A DNA stretch of 64,000 nt, taken from Geodermatophilus tzadiensis (lineage in GTDB: Bacteria; Actinomycetota; Actinomycetes; Mycobacteriales; Geodermatophilaceae). The translations under genes and the position numbers were made by a program. The notes beneath the pieces are model-generated. The model saw only the letters and a program-made list of their open reading frames with translations, was not told where the DNA came from and ran no database searches. Where the stretch lies: the NCBI RefSeq assembly GCF_003002915.1, contig NZ_PVTG01000008.1:1-64000 (forward strand), given 5' to 3'. Within the stretch, counting starts at the first letter, position 1, and each line of letters opens with the position of its first letter. This document shows positions 49,116-58,529 of the stretch, piece by piece.

Positions 49116-49952
49116 GTGCACGTCGTCGTGAGCACGGCGCGGGAGGTCACCGACCACCCGGTGCTCGAGGCCCTGGCGCGGGTCGGGCTGGTCGCCTACG
49201 GCGTCGTCCACCTGCTCATCGGCTGGCTGACCTGGCGGCTCTCCCGCGGCGCCGGTGACACCGACGCCGACCAGACCGGCGCGCTGGAGACCGTCGCGGG
49301 CACACCCGGCGGGGCGGTGCTGCTGTGGGCGATCGGCCTGGGCCTCCTCGCGCTGGCGCTGTGGCAGGGCGGTGAGGTGCTGCTGTGGTGGCGCGGGCTT
49401 CTCGACCGGGAGCACCGCACCCGCACCGCGGTGGTGTGCGCCAAGTGCCTGGCCAAGGCCGCGGTGTACGCCGTCCTCGGGGTCACCGCGCTGCTGTTCG
49501 CGGTGGGCGCGGAGTACGAGGCCGACGAGCGGCTGCGCGAGCTCACCGGGGAGACGCTCGAGGTGCCCGGCGGCGCGGTGGCGGTGGGCACGGCGGCGGT
49601 CGGCGTCCTCGCGGTGGGCGCCTACTCGCTGTGGCGCGGGGTCACCGGCGGGTTCATGCGCGACGTCGACCTGCCCGCCGCCCCCGACCGCTGGGAGCCG
49701 GTCATCGAGGCGGTCGGGCGGGTCGGCTACGTGGCCAAGGGCGTGGCGTTCGGCGTCGTCGGCGTGCTGCTGTTCCGCGCGGCGACGACGGCCGACGTCT
49801 CCACCGCCACCGGACTCGACGGCGCGATGACCGCGATCGGCCGCACCGACGCCGGGCCGTGGCTGCTCGGCGTCGTCGCGGCCGGGTTCGCGGCGTTCGG
49901 CGTCTACGCCCTGGCCCGCGCCCGCTACCCCGACCGCGACCCGTCGTCCTAA
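49116..49952 (+). CDS. DUF1206 membrane protein (third of three)
   Basis: 278 aa from GTG 49116 (GTG 49128 is an alternative). ARVGLVAYGVVHLLIGWLTW, YSLWRGVTGGFMRDVDLP and VGYVAKGVAFGVVGVLL are the DUF1206 repeats; a CAKCLAKA motif is unique to this copy. It diverges more than copies 1 and 2. Ended by the strong hairpin at 49953-50001. Confidence 0.82.
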   Translation: MHVVVSTAREVTDHPVLEALARVGLVAYGVVHLLIGWLTWRLSRGAGDTDADQTGALETVAGTPGGAVLLWAIGLGLLALALWQGGEVLLWWRGLLDREHRTRTAVVCAKCLAKAAVYAVLGVTALLFAVGAEYEADERLRELTGETLEVPGGAVAVGTAAVGVLAVGAYSLWRGVTGGFMRDVDLPAAPDRWEPVIEAVGRVGYVAKGVAFGVVGVLLFRAATTADVSTATGLDGAMTAIGRTDAGPWLLGVVAAGFAAFGVYALARARYPDRDPSS

Positions 49953-50001
49953 CCGTGCAGGTCCGCGGAGATGCCCGGGGCATCTCCGCGGACGTGCACG
50001 G
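49953..50001. terminator. Bidirectional terminator between convergent genes
   Basis: Long near-perfect stem: inner arms GTCCGCGGAGATGCC (49961-49975) and GGCATCTCCGCGGAC (49979-49993), outer arms CCGTGCA (49953-49959) and TGCACGG (49995-50001), loop CGG. Stops lie 1 and 3 bases away on either side, so it serves both the DUF1206 and FabG genes. Confidence 0.85.
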
Positions 50002-50003
50002 CC

Positions 50004-50765
50004 TCACGTCCGCGGGCCGCCGGCGACGTAGACGACCTGGCCGGACACGAAGCCCGCGCCCTCGCTGACGAAGAACGAGACGGTGTGCGCGATGTCCTCG
50101 GGGACGCCGCCGCGCGCCACCGGGATGGCCGCCGCGCGCTCGGCCACGTACTCGTCCCAGTCGCGGCCGAGGCGCTCGGCGGTGGCCTTCGTCATCTCGG
50201 TCTGGATGAAGCCCGGGGCGATCGCGTTGGCGGTGACGCCGAACTTGCCCAGCTCCAGGGCGAGGGTCTTGGTGAAGCCCTGCAGGCCGGCCTTCGCGGT
50301 GGCGTAGTTGGCCTGGCCGCGGTTGCCCAGCGCCGAGGTCGAGGACAGGTTGACCACCCGGCCCCACCGCGCGTCGACCATGTACCGCTGGCAGGCACGC
50401 GTCATGAGGAACGAGCCGCGCAGGTGGACGTGCATGACCAGGTCCCAGTCGGCGTCGGTCATCTTGAACAGCATGTTGTCGCGGGTGACGCCGGCGTTGT
50501 TCACCAGCACGACGGGCGGGCCGAGCTCGGCGGCGATCCGGTCGACGGCGGCCTGCACCTGCTCGGCGTCGCCGACGTCGGCACCCACGCCCAGCGCCCG
50601 CCCGCCGGCGGCCTCGATCGCCTCGACCGTGCCCGCGGTCGAGGCCTCGTCGAGGTCGATCACCGCGACGGCGAAACCGTCGGCCGCCAGGCGGAGCGCG
50701 GTCGCCGCCCCGATGCCACGGGCGGCGCCGGTGACGATCGCGACGCGGGCGGGGGTCTCGGTCAT
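50004..50765 (-). CDS. fabG: 3-oxoacyl-[ACP/CoA] reductase (SDR family)
   Basis: 253-aa short-chain dehydrogenase reducing 3-oxoacyl thioesters with NAD(P)H. Rossmann motif VTGAARGIG, DVGD, NNAGVTRDNML, catalytic Ser in LSSTSALG and YATAKAG (Tyr-Lys). It lies 72 bp downstream of a thiolase gene, the order seen for PhaA-PhaB, so acetoacetyl-CoA reductase is an alternative role. No PHB synthase is in the window. Confidence 0.9.
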   Translation of the reverse strand: MTETPARVAIVTGAARGIGAATALRLAADGFAVAVIDLDEASTAGTVEAIEAAGGRALGVGADVGDAEQVQAAVDRIAAELGPPVVLVNNAGVTRDNMLFKMTDADWDLVMHVHLRGSFLMTRACQRYMVDARWGRVVNLSSTSALGNRGQANYATAKAGLQGFTKTLALELGKFGVTANAIAPGFIQTEMTKATAERLGRDWDEYVAERAAAIPVARGGVPEDIAHTVSFFVSEGAGFVSGQVVYVAGGPRT

Positions 50766-50837
50766 GGCTGCCTGCTCCTCGGGGTCGGGGACTGCCGGCC
50801 GATCATGCCGGGCAGCCCCCGGTACCCGCCTGCCGGC

Positions 50838-52049
50838 CTAGGCGCGCTCGAACAGCGCGGCCAGGCCCTGCCCGCCGCCGATGCACATCGTCTCCAGGCC
50901 GTAGCGGGCGCCGCGGCGGTCCATCTCGCGGGTCAGCGTGGCGAGGATGCGGCCGCCGGTGGCACCCACCGGGTGGCCGAGCGAGATGCCCGAGCCGTTG
51001 ACGTTGGTGCGCTCGAAGTCGGCCTCGGTGAAGCCCCACTCGCGGGTCACCGCGAGCACCTGGCTGGCGAAGGCCTCGTTGAGCTCGATGAGGTCGACGT
51101 CGGAGAGCTTGACGCCCGCCAGGTCCAGCGCCTTGGCCGTCGCCGGGACCGGGCCGATGCCCATGGTCCGCGGCGGGACACCGGCGACGGCCCAGGACAC
51201 CAGCCGGGCCAGCGGGCGGAGGCCGAGCTCGGCGGCCTTCTCCGGTGAGGTGACCACGCAGACCGCGGCGCCGTCGTTCTGGCCGCTGGCGTTGCCCGCG
51301 GTCACGGTCGCCTCGGGGTCGTCCCGGCCCAGGATGGGCCGGAGCCTCGCCAGGGTCTCGACGTTCGCGTCGGGGCGGATGTGCTCGTCGCGGTCGACGA
51401 CGGTGTCGCCCTTCCGGCCCGTGACGGTGACCGGGACGATCTCGTCGGCGAAGCGGCCCTCCGCGGCGGCCGCGGCGGCGCGCTGGTGGCTGCGGACGGC
51501 GTACTCGTCCTGCTCCTGGCGGCCGATCGAGTACTCCCGGCGCAGGTTCTCCGCGGTCTCCAGCATGCCGCCGGGCACCGGGTGGTTGACCCCGCCGGCG
51601 GTCACCCGGCCGCGGGCCAGGCCGTCCTGCAGCAGCACACCGGGGCCGGCCTTCACGCCCCAGCGCATGGCCTGCGAGTAGAACGGCGCGTTGCTCATCG
51701 ACTCCGCGCCGCCGGCCAGGACGACCTCGGCCGCGCCGGTCTGCACCTGCATGGCCGCGTAGAGCACCGCCTGCAGGCCCGAACCGCAGCGGCGGTCGAC
51801 CTGGATGCCGCTGGCGGTCACCGGCAGGCCGGCGTCCAGGGCCGCGACCCGGCCGATCGCGGGGGCCTCCATCGTCGGGTAGCAGTGCCCCAGGACGACG
51901 TCGTCGACCGACTCCGGCGGCAGGCCGGTGCGCTCCATCAGCGCCCGGACGACGGTGGAGGCGAGGTCCTGCACGGGCACGTCGCGCAGCGATCCGCCGA
52001 AGCCCCCGACCGGGGTCCGCAGCGGCTCACAGATGACCGCATCTCGCAC
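50838..52049 (-). CDS. Acetyl-CoA C-acyltransferase (thiolase)
   Basis: 403 aa from GTG 52049, with GAGGAG ahead of it. Thiolase blocks: DRRCGSGLQAV with nucleophilic C88, GGAESMSNAPF, NVNGSGISLGHPVGATGG (catalytic His) and TMCIGGGQGLA (second Cys). Works either degrading or making 3-oxoacyl-CoA. Operon with fabG. Confidence 0.92.
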   Translation of the reverse strand: MRDAVICEPLRTPVGGFGGSLRDVPVQDLASTVVRALMERTGLPPESVDDVVLGHCYPTMEAPAIGRVAALDAGLPVTASGIQVDRRCGSGLQAVLYAAMQVQTGAAEVVLAGGAESMSNAPFYSQAMRWGVKAGPGVLLQDGLARGRVTAGGVNHPVPGGMLETAENLRREYSIGRQEQDEYAVRSHQRAAAAAAEGRFADEIVPVTVTGRKGDTVVDRDEHIRPDANVETLARLRPILGRDDPEATVTAGNASGQNDGAAVCVVTSPEKAAELGLRPLARLVSWAVAGVPPRTMGIGPVPATAKALDLAGVKLSDVDLIELNEAFASQVLAVTREWGFTEADFERTNVNGSGISLGHPVGATGGRILATLTREMDRRGARYGLETMCIGGGQGLAALFERA

Positions 52050-52162
52050 GGCGTCCTCCTCCTCGACACGGCCGGCTCCGCCTCGGACCGGCGCCGTCGT
52101 CGAGTCTGCCCCTCCGACCCCGCGGGCGCGCAGCCAGGTCGGGGAGCTGCCGGGGCCCCGTG

Positions 52163-52534
52163 CTAGGCGGCGCCGGCTCCGGCGCGGCGCTCGACCTGCT
52201 CGACGGCGAGGAGCTCCCACAGGCCGGTGACCTGCAGGGCGCGGGCCACCGCGCGGGTCCCGACGAGCACCCGCAGCCGGACGCCGTTGCCGATGGCCGT
52301 GCGGTGCGCGATCGCCAGGGTGGACAGGCCGGCCGAGTCGAGGAAGGTGACCGCCTCGAGGTCCACGGTCACCGAGCGGGAGCCGTCGGCGAAGGCCGCG
52401 TCCAGGGCGCGGCGCAGCAGGGGTGCGGTGGAGCAGTCGACCTCACCGGAGAGGACGAGGCGGGCCGCGCCGTCGACGGCGCGGGTCTCGACGGTGAGCA
52501 GGTCGTCGGTGGGGCCAGGGGAGATGATGGTCAC
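52163..52534 (-). CDS. STAS-domain anti-anti-sigma factor
   Basis: 123 aa from GTG 52534 with GAGGAG upstream. STAS fold: GAARLVLSGEVDCSTAPLLR and VDLEAVTFLDSAGLSTLAIAH, in which DSAG carries the phospho-Ser site. Unphosphorylated forms bind anti-sigma kinases and free a stress sigma factor. The RsbP-like PP2C at 36288 in this window is the natural class of enzyme to dephosphorylate it, although the genes are 15 kb apart and no anti-sigma kinase gene is nearby. Confidence 0.85.
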   Translation of the reverse strand: MTIISPGPTDDLLTVETRAVDGAARLVLSGEVDCSTAPLLRRALDAAFADGSRSVTVDLEAVTFLDSAGLSTLAIAHRTAIGNGVRLRVLVGTRAVARALQVTGLWELLAVEQVERRAGAGAA

Positions 52535-52796
52535 GGTGCGCTCCTCGGTCGAGGGCGGGCCCGTGCGGATGAGAGCGGCCCGAGAGCCACACCACGGCGC
52601 AGAGTCCAGCGTTGGCGTCACGGCTGTCGTTTGAACCGCACCGAGGACGTTAGGCCCGGGGCCGGTGGTGCGCAAGGGTCCCCGGCGGCCGGAGCGGTCC
52701 CCCTGACCGGCCTCCCCGCGTGTCCGCGACCGGGCCGTCACCTGCGGGGACGCGCTCCCGACCGGCGGCGCGCCGGGTGCGGGGATACTGGTCGGT

Positions 52797-53105
52797 GTGA
52801 CGAAGCGGCTGGTGCTGGCAGGGCTGATCTGGGCGGCGGTCTCCGCCCTCGCGTTCGTCGGCCTGGGCAACGTCATCGTCGCCGCGGGCCTGTCCGTCTT
52901 CGGCTTCGTCCTGCTCGTCGTCCTGGCGATGGCCAGCGATTGGGAGCAGCACCCCGACTTCGAGGAGCGCGAGATGTACCGCGCCCAGCGCCGGGCGGCC
53001 CGGTGGCAGCGCGGCGCCCGCGCCCGGGCGCGCGACCGCGAGCGGTGGGAGGCCCACCAGGCGCGGAAGACCGCGCGCACGCCCGGCGACGGCGACCGGG
53101 CCTGA
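52797..53105 (+). CDS. Small two-TM membrane protein
   Basis: 102 aa, GTG 52797. Two hydrophobic helices (LVLAGLIWAAVSALAFVGL and VAAGLSVFGFVLLVVLAMA), then a strongly charged helical tail rich in Arg and Glu (EEREMYRAQRRAARWQRG). No family recognised. Good codon usage supports it. Confidence 0.6.
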   Translation: MTKRLVLAGLIWAAVSALAFVGLGNVIVAAGLSVFGFVLLVVLAMASDWEQHPDFEEREMYRAQRRAARWQRGARARARDRERWEAHQARKTARTPGDGDRA

Positions 53106-53328
53106 CCCCGGGGGACCCGAGGCCGGAAAACCGCTCGACGGGCGCGGGCGGCCGGTCCTACGGTCGGCGCATGCGCTCCTGAGCCGCCCTCGCGACGACG
53201 CCTGCGTCCGCACCGGACGCCCGCGGGTCGAGCCCCTGGCTCCCCGCTCCCTCCCGCCCGGCTCCCGGGCGCCCTCCCCTGGCTGCCGGCTGCCCGCGGC
53301 CGGTCCGACCTCCCTGCAGGAGGCCCCC

Positions 53329-53694
53329 GTGTCACGTCCCCTCCGCTCCCCCGGCCCGGCGGCCACCGCCGCCCGCGCCGGCCTGTCCGCCGACGAGGCC
53401 CCTGCCTTCGACCGGCTCGTCACCGCCGTGCTGAGCTCACCGGGGACCGCCCTCGGCCCGGCCCTGCGTGCCCAGCTCCCGGGCTCCGCGGGCGTGCGGT
53501 GGCTGCGGACGGCCGGCCTGCCGCCCACCACCCGGACGGCGGCGCTCACCGCCGAGCAGTGGCTGTCCCTCTACCGCTGCTGGCGGTCGGTCACGCCGGT
53601 GCCGCACGCCGGCCGCCCGGACCGGGGGCGGGCCGGCCGCCCGTCGGCGCACGGCCACGCCCCCGGCGCCCTGGCCGCCCCGCGCTGGCACTAG
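53329..53694 (+). CDS. Small hypothetical protein
   Basis: 121 aa from GTG 53329, with AGGAGG six bases upstream. Soluble; contains an ADEAPAFDRLVTAVLSS helix and LTAEQWLSLYRCWRSV, loosely like the C-terminal helices of rRNA adenine methyltransferases, but no catalytic domain is present. The end is Arg/Pro-rich. I do not assign a function. Followed by a family-1 element. Confidence 0.5.
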   Translation: MSRPLRSPGPAATAARAGLSADEAPAFDRLVTAVLSSPGTALGPALRAQLPGSAGVRWLRTAGLPPTTRTAALTAEQWLSLYRCWRSVTPVPHAGRPDRGRAGRPSAHGHAPGALAAPRWH

Positions 53695-53749
53695 GCCCCC
53701 TGCAGGGGCCCGCCGCGAGCTTGCGAGTGGTGGGGGGCAGGGGGTCCTC
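53695..53749 (-). terminator. Dispersed structured element family 1, copy D (reverse orientation)
   Basis: Stem CCCCCTGC (53696-53703) / GCAGGGGG (53737-53744); the core reads GCCCGCCGCGAGC on this strand, so the element points towards the minus-strand gene ending at 53752. It sits between two convergent genes. Confidence 0.75.
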
Positions 53750-53751
53750 TC

Positions 53752-56700
53752 TCAGCCGACCGCGTCCTCCGCGGCGAGGTCGGCGGCCCGGTCGGGGTCG
53801 GCGAACGCCTCGGCGAGCGCCTGCCGCAGCGGCCAGGCCCCGGCCCGCCAGGCCAGCGCCCGGCCGAGCGCGGGCGGGGTGCCGTCGACGTGGTCGGCGT
53901 CGCCGTCCGGCCACCAGGCCACCGGCCGGCCGTCGACGAGCAGCGGCTCGTGGACGGCGACCTCGCCGTCGAGCTCCGCGACGCCCAGCCGGGCCGCGGC
54001 CAGCTCCGCTCCGGGCAGCGCCGACCACGCCTGCCGCCGCGCCGGGCGGCTGGTCACCGTGCCGGTCACCCGCTCGGAGGCCAGCGGCAGGTCGAGCAGG
54101 TCGGCCACGGCGGCCGGCGCCCCGCCCGCGGGGACCAGCAGCCCGTCGACCAGCGGCTGCACCCACGGCGCGTCGAGCACCAGCACCGGCTCGCGGCCGG
54201 GGTCGGCCACCCGGTCGGGCGCCACCCGCACCCCGGCCGGCGGGTCGACGTCCACCCCGTCGAGGGCCTCGGCCAGCCGCGCGTAGACGGTGCGCAGGAC
54301 CGCCGGCGACACCGTCCGCTCCGGGTCGCCGAGCCGGTCGAGCAGGTCGAGGGCGGCGTCGACGTCGGCGAGCACGTCCCCGACGGTCGCGGGCGGGCGC
54401 AGCCGCTCGAGCACGTCCGGCGGCCCGGACGCCGGTTCGTACAGCCCCTGCAGCTCGCGGCTGCCCGGCGCGGCCAGCCGGTCGGGTCGCCGGCCGCCGA
54501 GCACCGGGTGGGTGGTCAGCCACCAGCGCAGGTAGCCCGGGGCGGCGACGCCGTCGAGCACGACGTCGGCCCACGCCTCCTCCGGCGCGCCCGCCAGCAG
54601 CGCCAGCGCGCCGGCCCAGTCGGCGACCAGCTCCAGGTCGCGGACGGCGCACAGCGGCGGCCAGGCCGGCGGCGGGCCGGGCGGCAGCCGGTCGAGGACG
54701 GCGTCCGCCCAGGCGCCGGCGGCGTCGACGTCGAGCTCGTCCGGGTCCTCCGCGCGCACCAGCGCGAAGGTGACCAGCACGCCGGCCGCCCGCAGCGCCG
54801 CCGGGTCCTGGCCGTCGGCGAAGGAGGGGTCGAGCAGGCCCAGCGCGCCGTCCTGCAGGACCGCCGCGAGCGGGGCGCCGGGCATCAGCAGCTCCCCCGC
54901 CGGCGCCCAGGCGCCCGCGGCGTCCGGCAGCGCCAGCTCGGCCAGCCACGGCAGCTCCCCGGGCGCGGTCCCCGCGGCGCCCACCAGCGCGAGCACCGCG
55001 CGGGCCAGGTCGGCGGGGTCGGCCCGGCCCCAGTCCTCCTCGACGGCGTCCACCGACTCCTCCACCGCGGCGCGCACCGCCGGGTCGGCGAGCACCGCCG
55101 CCGCGGTGGCCGGGGAGGCGCCGAGCCGCTCGAGCAGCCGTCGCGCCGCGGGCGGGGCGACCGCGTCGGGGTGCGCCACCCGCAGCGACAGCGGCCCGAG
55201 CCGGCCGACCGGGAGGTCGTCGGCCGGCAGCAGCACACCGGCCGGGCCGGGCGCGGTCCGCCCGTCGGCCAGCGGGACGGGCAGCGCGCCGAGCTCCTCG
55301 CGGTCGGCGCCGTCGAGGGAGGCGTAGAGCCGCGCCCACCACCGCGGGGGCCGGGCCACCCCGCCGACGGCCTCGGCCACCTCCGCCGGCCCCACCCGCC
55401 GGACGCCGAGCGCGGCCAGCGCCGGTGCGCCCGCGCGCCCGGCCCAGCCGGCCGGCAGCAGGCCCGGCACCACCCCGGCGAGGACGGCGGTCCGCTCCTC
55501 GGCGACGCCGTCGTGCGCGGCGTCGTCGAGGGCGGCGGCACGCTCGGCGGTCTGGCGGGCCTCCGGGTCGTCGGCGAGCGGCAGCCACGCCGTCGTGCGC
55601 AGCCGGTCGAGCGCGGCACTGCCCAGGGCGGCGTCGAGCTCGGCGGCGGCCAGGCCGATGCGCGGCACGAGGCCCAGGACGGCGGGATCCGGCGCCAGCG
55701 CGGCGAGCAGGCCGGCGTAGGCCTCCGCGCAGACGTCGACCAGCGCGTCGGTGACCGGCCCGGGGGCGACGTGCCGCCGGTCGGGCCCGAGCGGGAAGGG
55801 GGCGACCAGCCGGGCGGGCAGCGACAGCGGCTCGTCGCTCGGGGTCGGCGCGTGCACCACCTGGCGCACCGGCAGCGGCTCGGGTCGGCCGTCGTCGTCC
55901 AGCGGCACCGCCCAGGTGACGGCGTACCCGCGGCGGGCGCGCTCCTCGACCGGGCGGCCGGCGAACAGCTCCTCGGCCAGCTCGCCGGTGCGCTGCTCCA
56001 GCCGCCACGTGCGCGTCCGGTCGCCGTCGCGCAGCCGGGCCAGCGGCGAGGTGTGCGAGCAGGCCAGGGTCCGGGTCACGCCGTCGACGACCACCTCGAT
56101 CTCGGTCAGGCCCGGCAGCGCGAGCAGCAGCTCGGCCTGCAGCGCCTCGAGCGCCGTGCGGACGGCGACGCGCGAGCCCGGGCGCAGCGGCAGCACGACC
56201 TCGGTGGCGTAGCCCCCGGGCGGGGTCCCCTCGGCCGGCCAGGGCAGCCGGAGCACCGGGACCGCGCCGTCGCGACGGGTCAGCTCCCCGGCCAGCGCGG
56301 GCACGTCGGCGACCTCGGCGCGGGTGCGCGCGGCGCTGAAGCGCACACCCCCGCCGGTGGAGTGCACGGCCGGCTCGTCGGTGACGGTGAGGACGGCGGC
56401 GAAGCCCACCCCGAACCGGCCGACGCTCGGGATCGGCGGCCCGCCCGCACCTCCGGACCGGCCGGCGGTCTGCGACTCGTCGCGCTTGGCCGACGCCCGC
56501 AGGCTGGCCAGCCCGCTCACCCCGGCGGCGTCCAGCGGCGCCCCGGTGTTGGCCGCGTGCAGCACCTCTCCCCCGCCGCCGACGTCGGCCAGCTCCAGCC
56601 GCAGCCGCCCCGGGACCCCCGCGCGGGCGGCGGCGTCGGCGGCGTTCTGCGCCAGCTCGACCAGCAGCCGGTCGCGGTAGCCGCCGCGGACGAGGTCCTC

Positions 56701-56808
56701 CTCGGCGTTGGCGTCCTCGCGGAAGCGCGCCGGGGAGTCGGTCCACGCGGCCAGCACGCGGCGGCGCAGCTCCGCGGTGGCGAAGGGGTCGGACACGGTC
56801 CTCAGCAT
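53752..56808 (-). CDS. Sacsin N-terminal/Hsp90-type ATP-binding large protein
   Basis: 1,018 aa. The N-terminal GHKL ATPase-like domain has an N-box ELAQNAADAA (51-60), a glycine-rich stretch VGRFGVGFAAVL (129-140) and SGLASLRASAKR, matching sacsin-type Hsp90-like folds. The remaining roughly 800 residues are Leu/Ala-rich, helical and poorly conserved. Similar long proteins are widespread in actinobacteria without a known function; a chaperone or ATP-sensing role is inferred. ATG 56808. Catalytic residues beyond the N-box were not verified. Confidence 0.8.
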   Translation of the reverse strand: MLRTVSDPFATAELRRRVLAAWTDSPARFREDANAEEDLVRGGYRDRLLVELAQNAADAAARAGVPGRLRLELADVGGGGEVLHAANTGAPLDAAGVSGLASLRASAKRDESQTAGRSGGAGGPPIPSVGRFGVGFAAVLTVTDEPAVHSTGGGVRFSAARTRAEVADVPALAGELTRRDGAVPVLRLPWPAEGTPPGGYATEVVLPLRPGSRVAVRTALEALQAELLLALPGLTEIEVVVDGVTRTLACSHTSPLARLRDGDRTRTWRLEQRTGELAEELFAGRPVEERARRGYAVTWAVPLDDDGRPEPLPVRQVVHAPTPSDEPLSLPARLVAPFPLGPDRRHVAPGPVTDALVDVCAEAYAGLLAALAPDPAVLGLVPRIGLAAAELDAALGSAALDRLRTTAWLPLADDPEARQTAERAAALDDAAHDGVAEERTAVLAGVVPGLLPAGWAGRAGAPALAALGVRRVGPAEVAEAVGGVARPPRWWARLYASLDGADREELGALPVPLADGRTAPGPAGVLLPADDLPVGRLGPLSLRVAHPDAVAPPAARRLLERLGASPATAAAVLADPAVRAAVEESVDAVEEDWGRADPADLARAVLALVGAAGTAPGELPWLAELALPDAAGAWAPAGELLMPGAPLAAVLQDGALGLLDPSFADGQDPAALRAAGVLVTFALVRAEDPDELDVDAAGAWADAVLDRLPPGPPPAWPPLCAVRDLELVADWAGALALLAGAPEEAWADVVLDGVAAPGYLRWWLTTHPVLGGRRPDRLAAPGSRELQGLYEPASGPPDVLERLRPPATVGDVLADVDAALDLLDRLGDPERTVSPAVLRTVYARLAEALDGVDVDPPAGVRVAPDRVADPGREPVLVLDAPWVQPLVDGLLVPAGGAPAAVADLLDLPLASERVTGTVTSRPARRQAWSALPGAELAAARLGVAELDGEVAVHEPLLVDGRPVAWWPDGDADHVDGTPPALGRALAWRAGAWPLRQALAEAFADPDRAADLAAEDAVG

Positions 56809-56883
56809 GGCAGCGCGCGCGGCCTCCGAACCGGTCCACGAGGAGACCTACGCGCCGGTAACTTGCCGGGTACCCTCCGCCGC

Positions 56884-58422
56884 ATGTCGCTCGCCGAGCA
56901 GATGGCCACGGTCACCGACGCCGCCGCCGGCACCGTCGACCGGCACGCCACCACCGAGACCTTCGAGTCCACCGACCCGGCCACCGGCGCCGTCGTCGGC
57001 GTCTTCCCGGTGCACGACGCGCGGGCGGTGACCGGGACCGTCGGACGCGCCCGGACGGCGGCGCCGCGCTGGGCCGGGCTCGGCTTCGACGGCCGCCGGC
57101 AGCGGCTGGCCGCCTACCGCGGACACCTCGCCCGGCAGGTGCACGAACTGGCCGACCTGGTGCACCGGGAGAACGGCAAGCCGCACGCCGACGCGGTCCT
57201 CGAGACCGCGCTGGCCATCGACCACCTGGCCTGGGCCGGGGCCCACGCGCGCCGCACGCTCGGGCCGCGCCGCGTGCGCGTCGGCGTGCTGGCGGCCAAC
57301 CACGCGGCCTACCTGGAGTACCAGCCGCTCGGTGTCGTCGGGGTCATCGGCCCGTGGAACTACCCGGTGTTCACACCGATGGGCTCGATCGCCTACGCGC
57401 TGGCCGCGGGCAACGCCGTCGTCTTCAAGCCGTCGGAGCACACGCCCGCCGTGGGCGCGTGGCTGGCGGCCGCGTGGCGGGCCGCCGTCCCCGACGTCGC
57501 CGACGCCCTCCAGGTGGTCACCGGCGCCGGCGAGACCGGCGCGGCGCTGTGCCGGGCGGGCGTGGGCAAGCTGGCGTTCACCGGGTCCGCGCCCACCGGT
57601 CGCAGGGTGATGGCCGCCTGCGCCGAGACGCTCACCCCGGTGCTCCTGGAGCTCGGCGGCAAGGACGCGATGATCGTCGACGACGACGCCGACGTGGCCG
57701 CCGCCGCCGACGCCGCCGTCTGGGGCGCGATGAGCAACGCCGGGCAGACCTGCATCGGCATCGAGCGCGTGTACGCGACCTCCGCCGTCTACGACCGGTT
57801 CGTCGCCGAGGTCACCGAGCGGGTCCGCGGCCTGCGCCCGGGGTCCGACGACCAGGCCGCCTACGGGCCGATGACGATGGCCGCGCAGACCGACGTCGTG
57901 CGGCGGCACCTCGAGGACGCGACGTCGTCCGGCGGCCGGGCGGTGCTCGGCGGCACGGTGGACGACGGGTTCATCGCGCCGACCGTGCTGCTCGACGTCC
58001 CCGAGTCCTCCGCCGCCGTGCAGGAGGAGACCTTCGGGCCGACGCTGACCATCAGCCGCGTCGCCGACGCCGAGGAGGCGCTGGCGCGCACCAACGCGAC
58101 GTCCTACGGGCTGGCCGGCGCGGTGTTCTCCCGGTCGAGGGCCCGGGCGATGGACCTCGCCCGCCGGATGCGCAGCGGCATGACCAGCGTGAACTCCGTG
58201 CTCACCTTCGCCTCGGTGCCGGCGCTGCCCTTCGGCGGCGTGGGCGACAGCGGCTTCGGCCGCATCCACGGCGAGGACGGGCTCAAGGAGTTCACCCGCG
58301 CCAAGGCGATCACCCGGCAGCGCTTCCGGCTGCCGGTGGACCTCATGTCCTTCAGCCGCCCGCCCGCCGCGGCCGACACCCTGGCGCGGGTCGTGTCCCT
58401 GGTGCACGGGCGCCGCCGGTGA
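56884..58422 (+). CDS. Aldehyde dehydrogenase family protein
   Basis: 512 aa. NAD(P)-dependent oxidation of an aldehyde to acid: PWNYPVFTPMG, FTGSAPTGR (232-240), general base E256 in LELGGKDAM, nucleophile C290 in NAGQTCIGIERV, and VQEETFGPTL. The fatty-aldehyde-type C-terminus with a short basic tail could associate with membranes. ATG 56884 is 75 bp from the divergent sacsin-like gene. Confidence 0.92.
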   Translation: MSLAEQMATVTDAAAGTVDRHATTETFESTDPATGAVVGVFPVHDARAVTGTVGRARTAAPRWAGLGFDGRRQRLAAYRGHLARQVHELADLVHRENGKPHADAVLETALAIDHLAWAGAHARRTLGPRRVRVGVLAANHAAYLEYQPLGVVGVIGPWNYPVFTPMGSIAYALAAGNAVVFKPSEHTPAVGAWLAAAWRAAVPDVADALQVVTGAGETGAALCRAGVGKLAFTGSAPTGRRVMAACAETLTPVLLELGGKDAMIVDDDADVAAAADAAVWGAMSNAGQTCIGIERVYATSAVYDRFVAEVTERVRGLRPGSDDQAAYGPMTMAAQTDVVRRHLEDATSSGGRAVLGGTVDDGFIAPTVLLDVPESSAAVQEETFGPTLTISRVADAEEALARTNATSYGLAGAVFSRSRARAMDLARRMRSGMTSVNSVLTFASVPALPFGGVGDSGFGRIHGEDGLKEFTRAKAITRQRFRLPVDLMSFSRPPAAADTLARVVSLVHGRRR

Positions 58423-58446
58423 CCGCCGCCGCCTGACCCCACCGGG

Positions 58447-58502
58447 GGGCGTTCCTCGCGCACCGGGGGTCCTGCAGGACCGGCAGTGCGCGAGGAACGC
58501 CC
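58447..58502. terminator. Bidirectional terminator (16-bp perfect stem)
   Basis: Arms GGGCGTTCCTCGCGCA (58447-58462) and TGCGCGAGGAACGCCC (58487-58502); the loop holds another 14-bp palindrome (GGTCCTGCAGGACC). Lies between convergent aldehyde dehydrogenase and MFS genes. Confidence 0.85.
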
Positions 58503-58529
58503 GCCGAGCGCGCGGAGGAGGGCCGCTCC

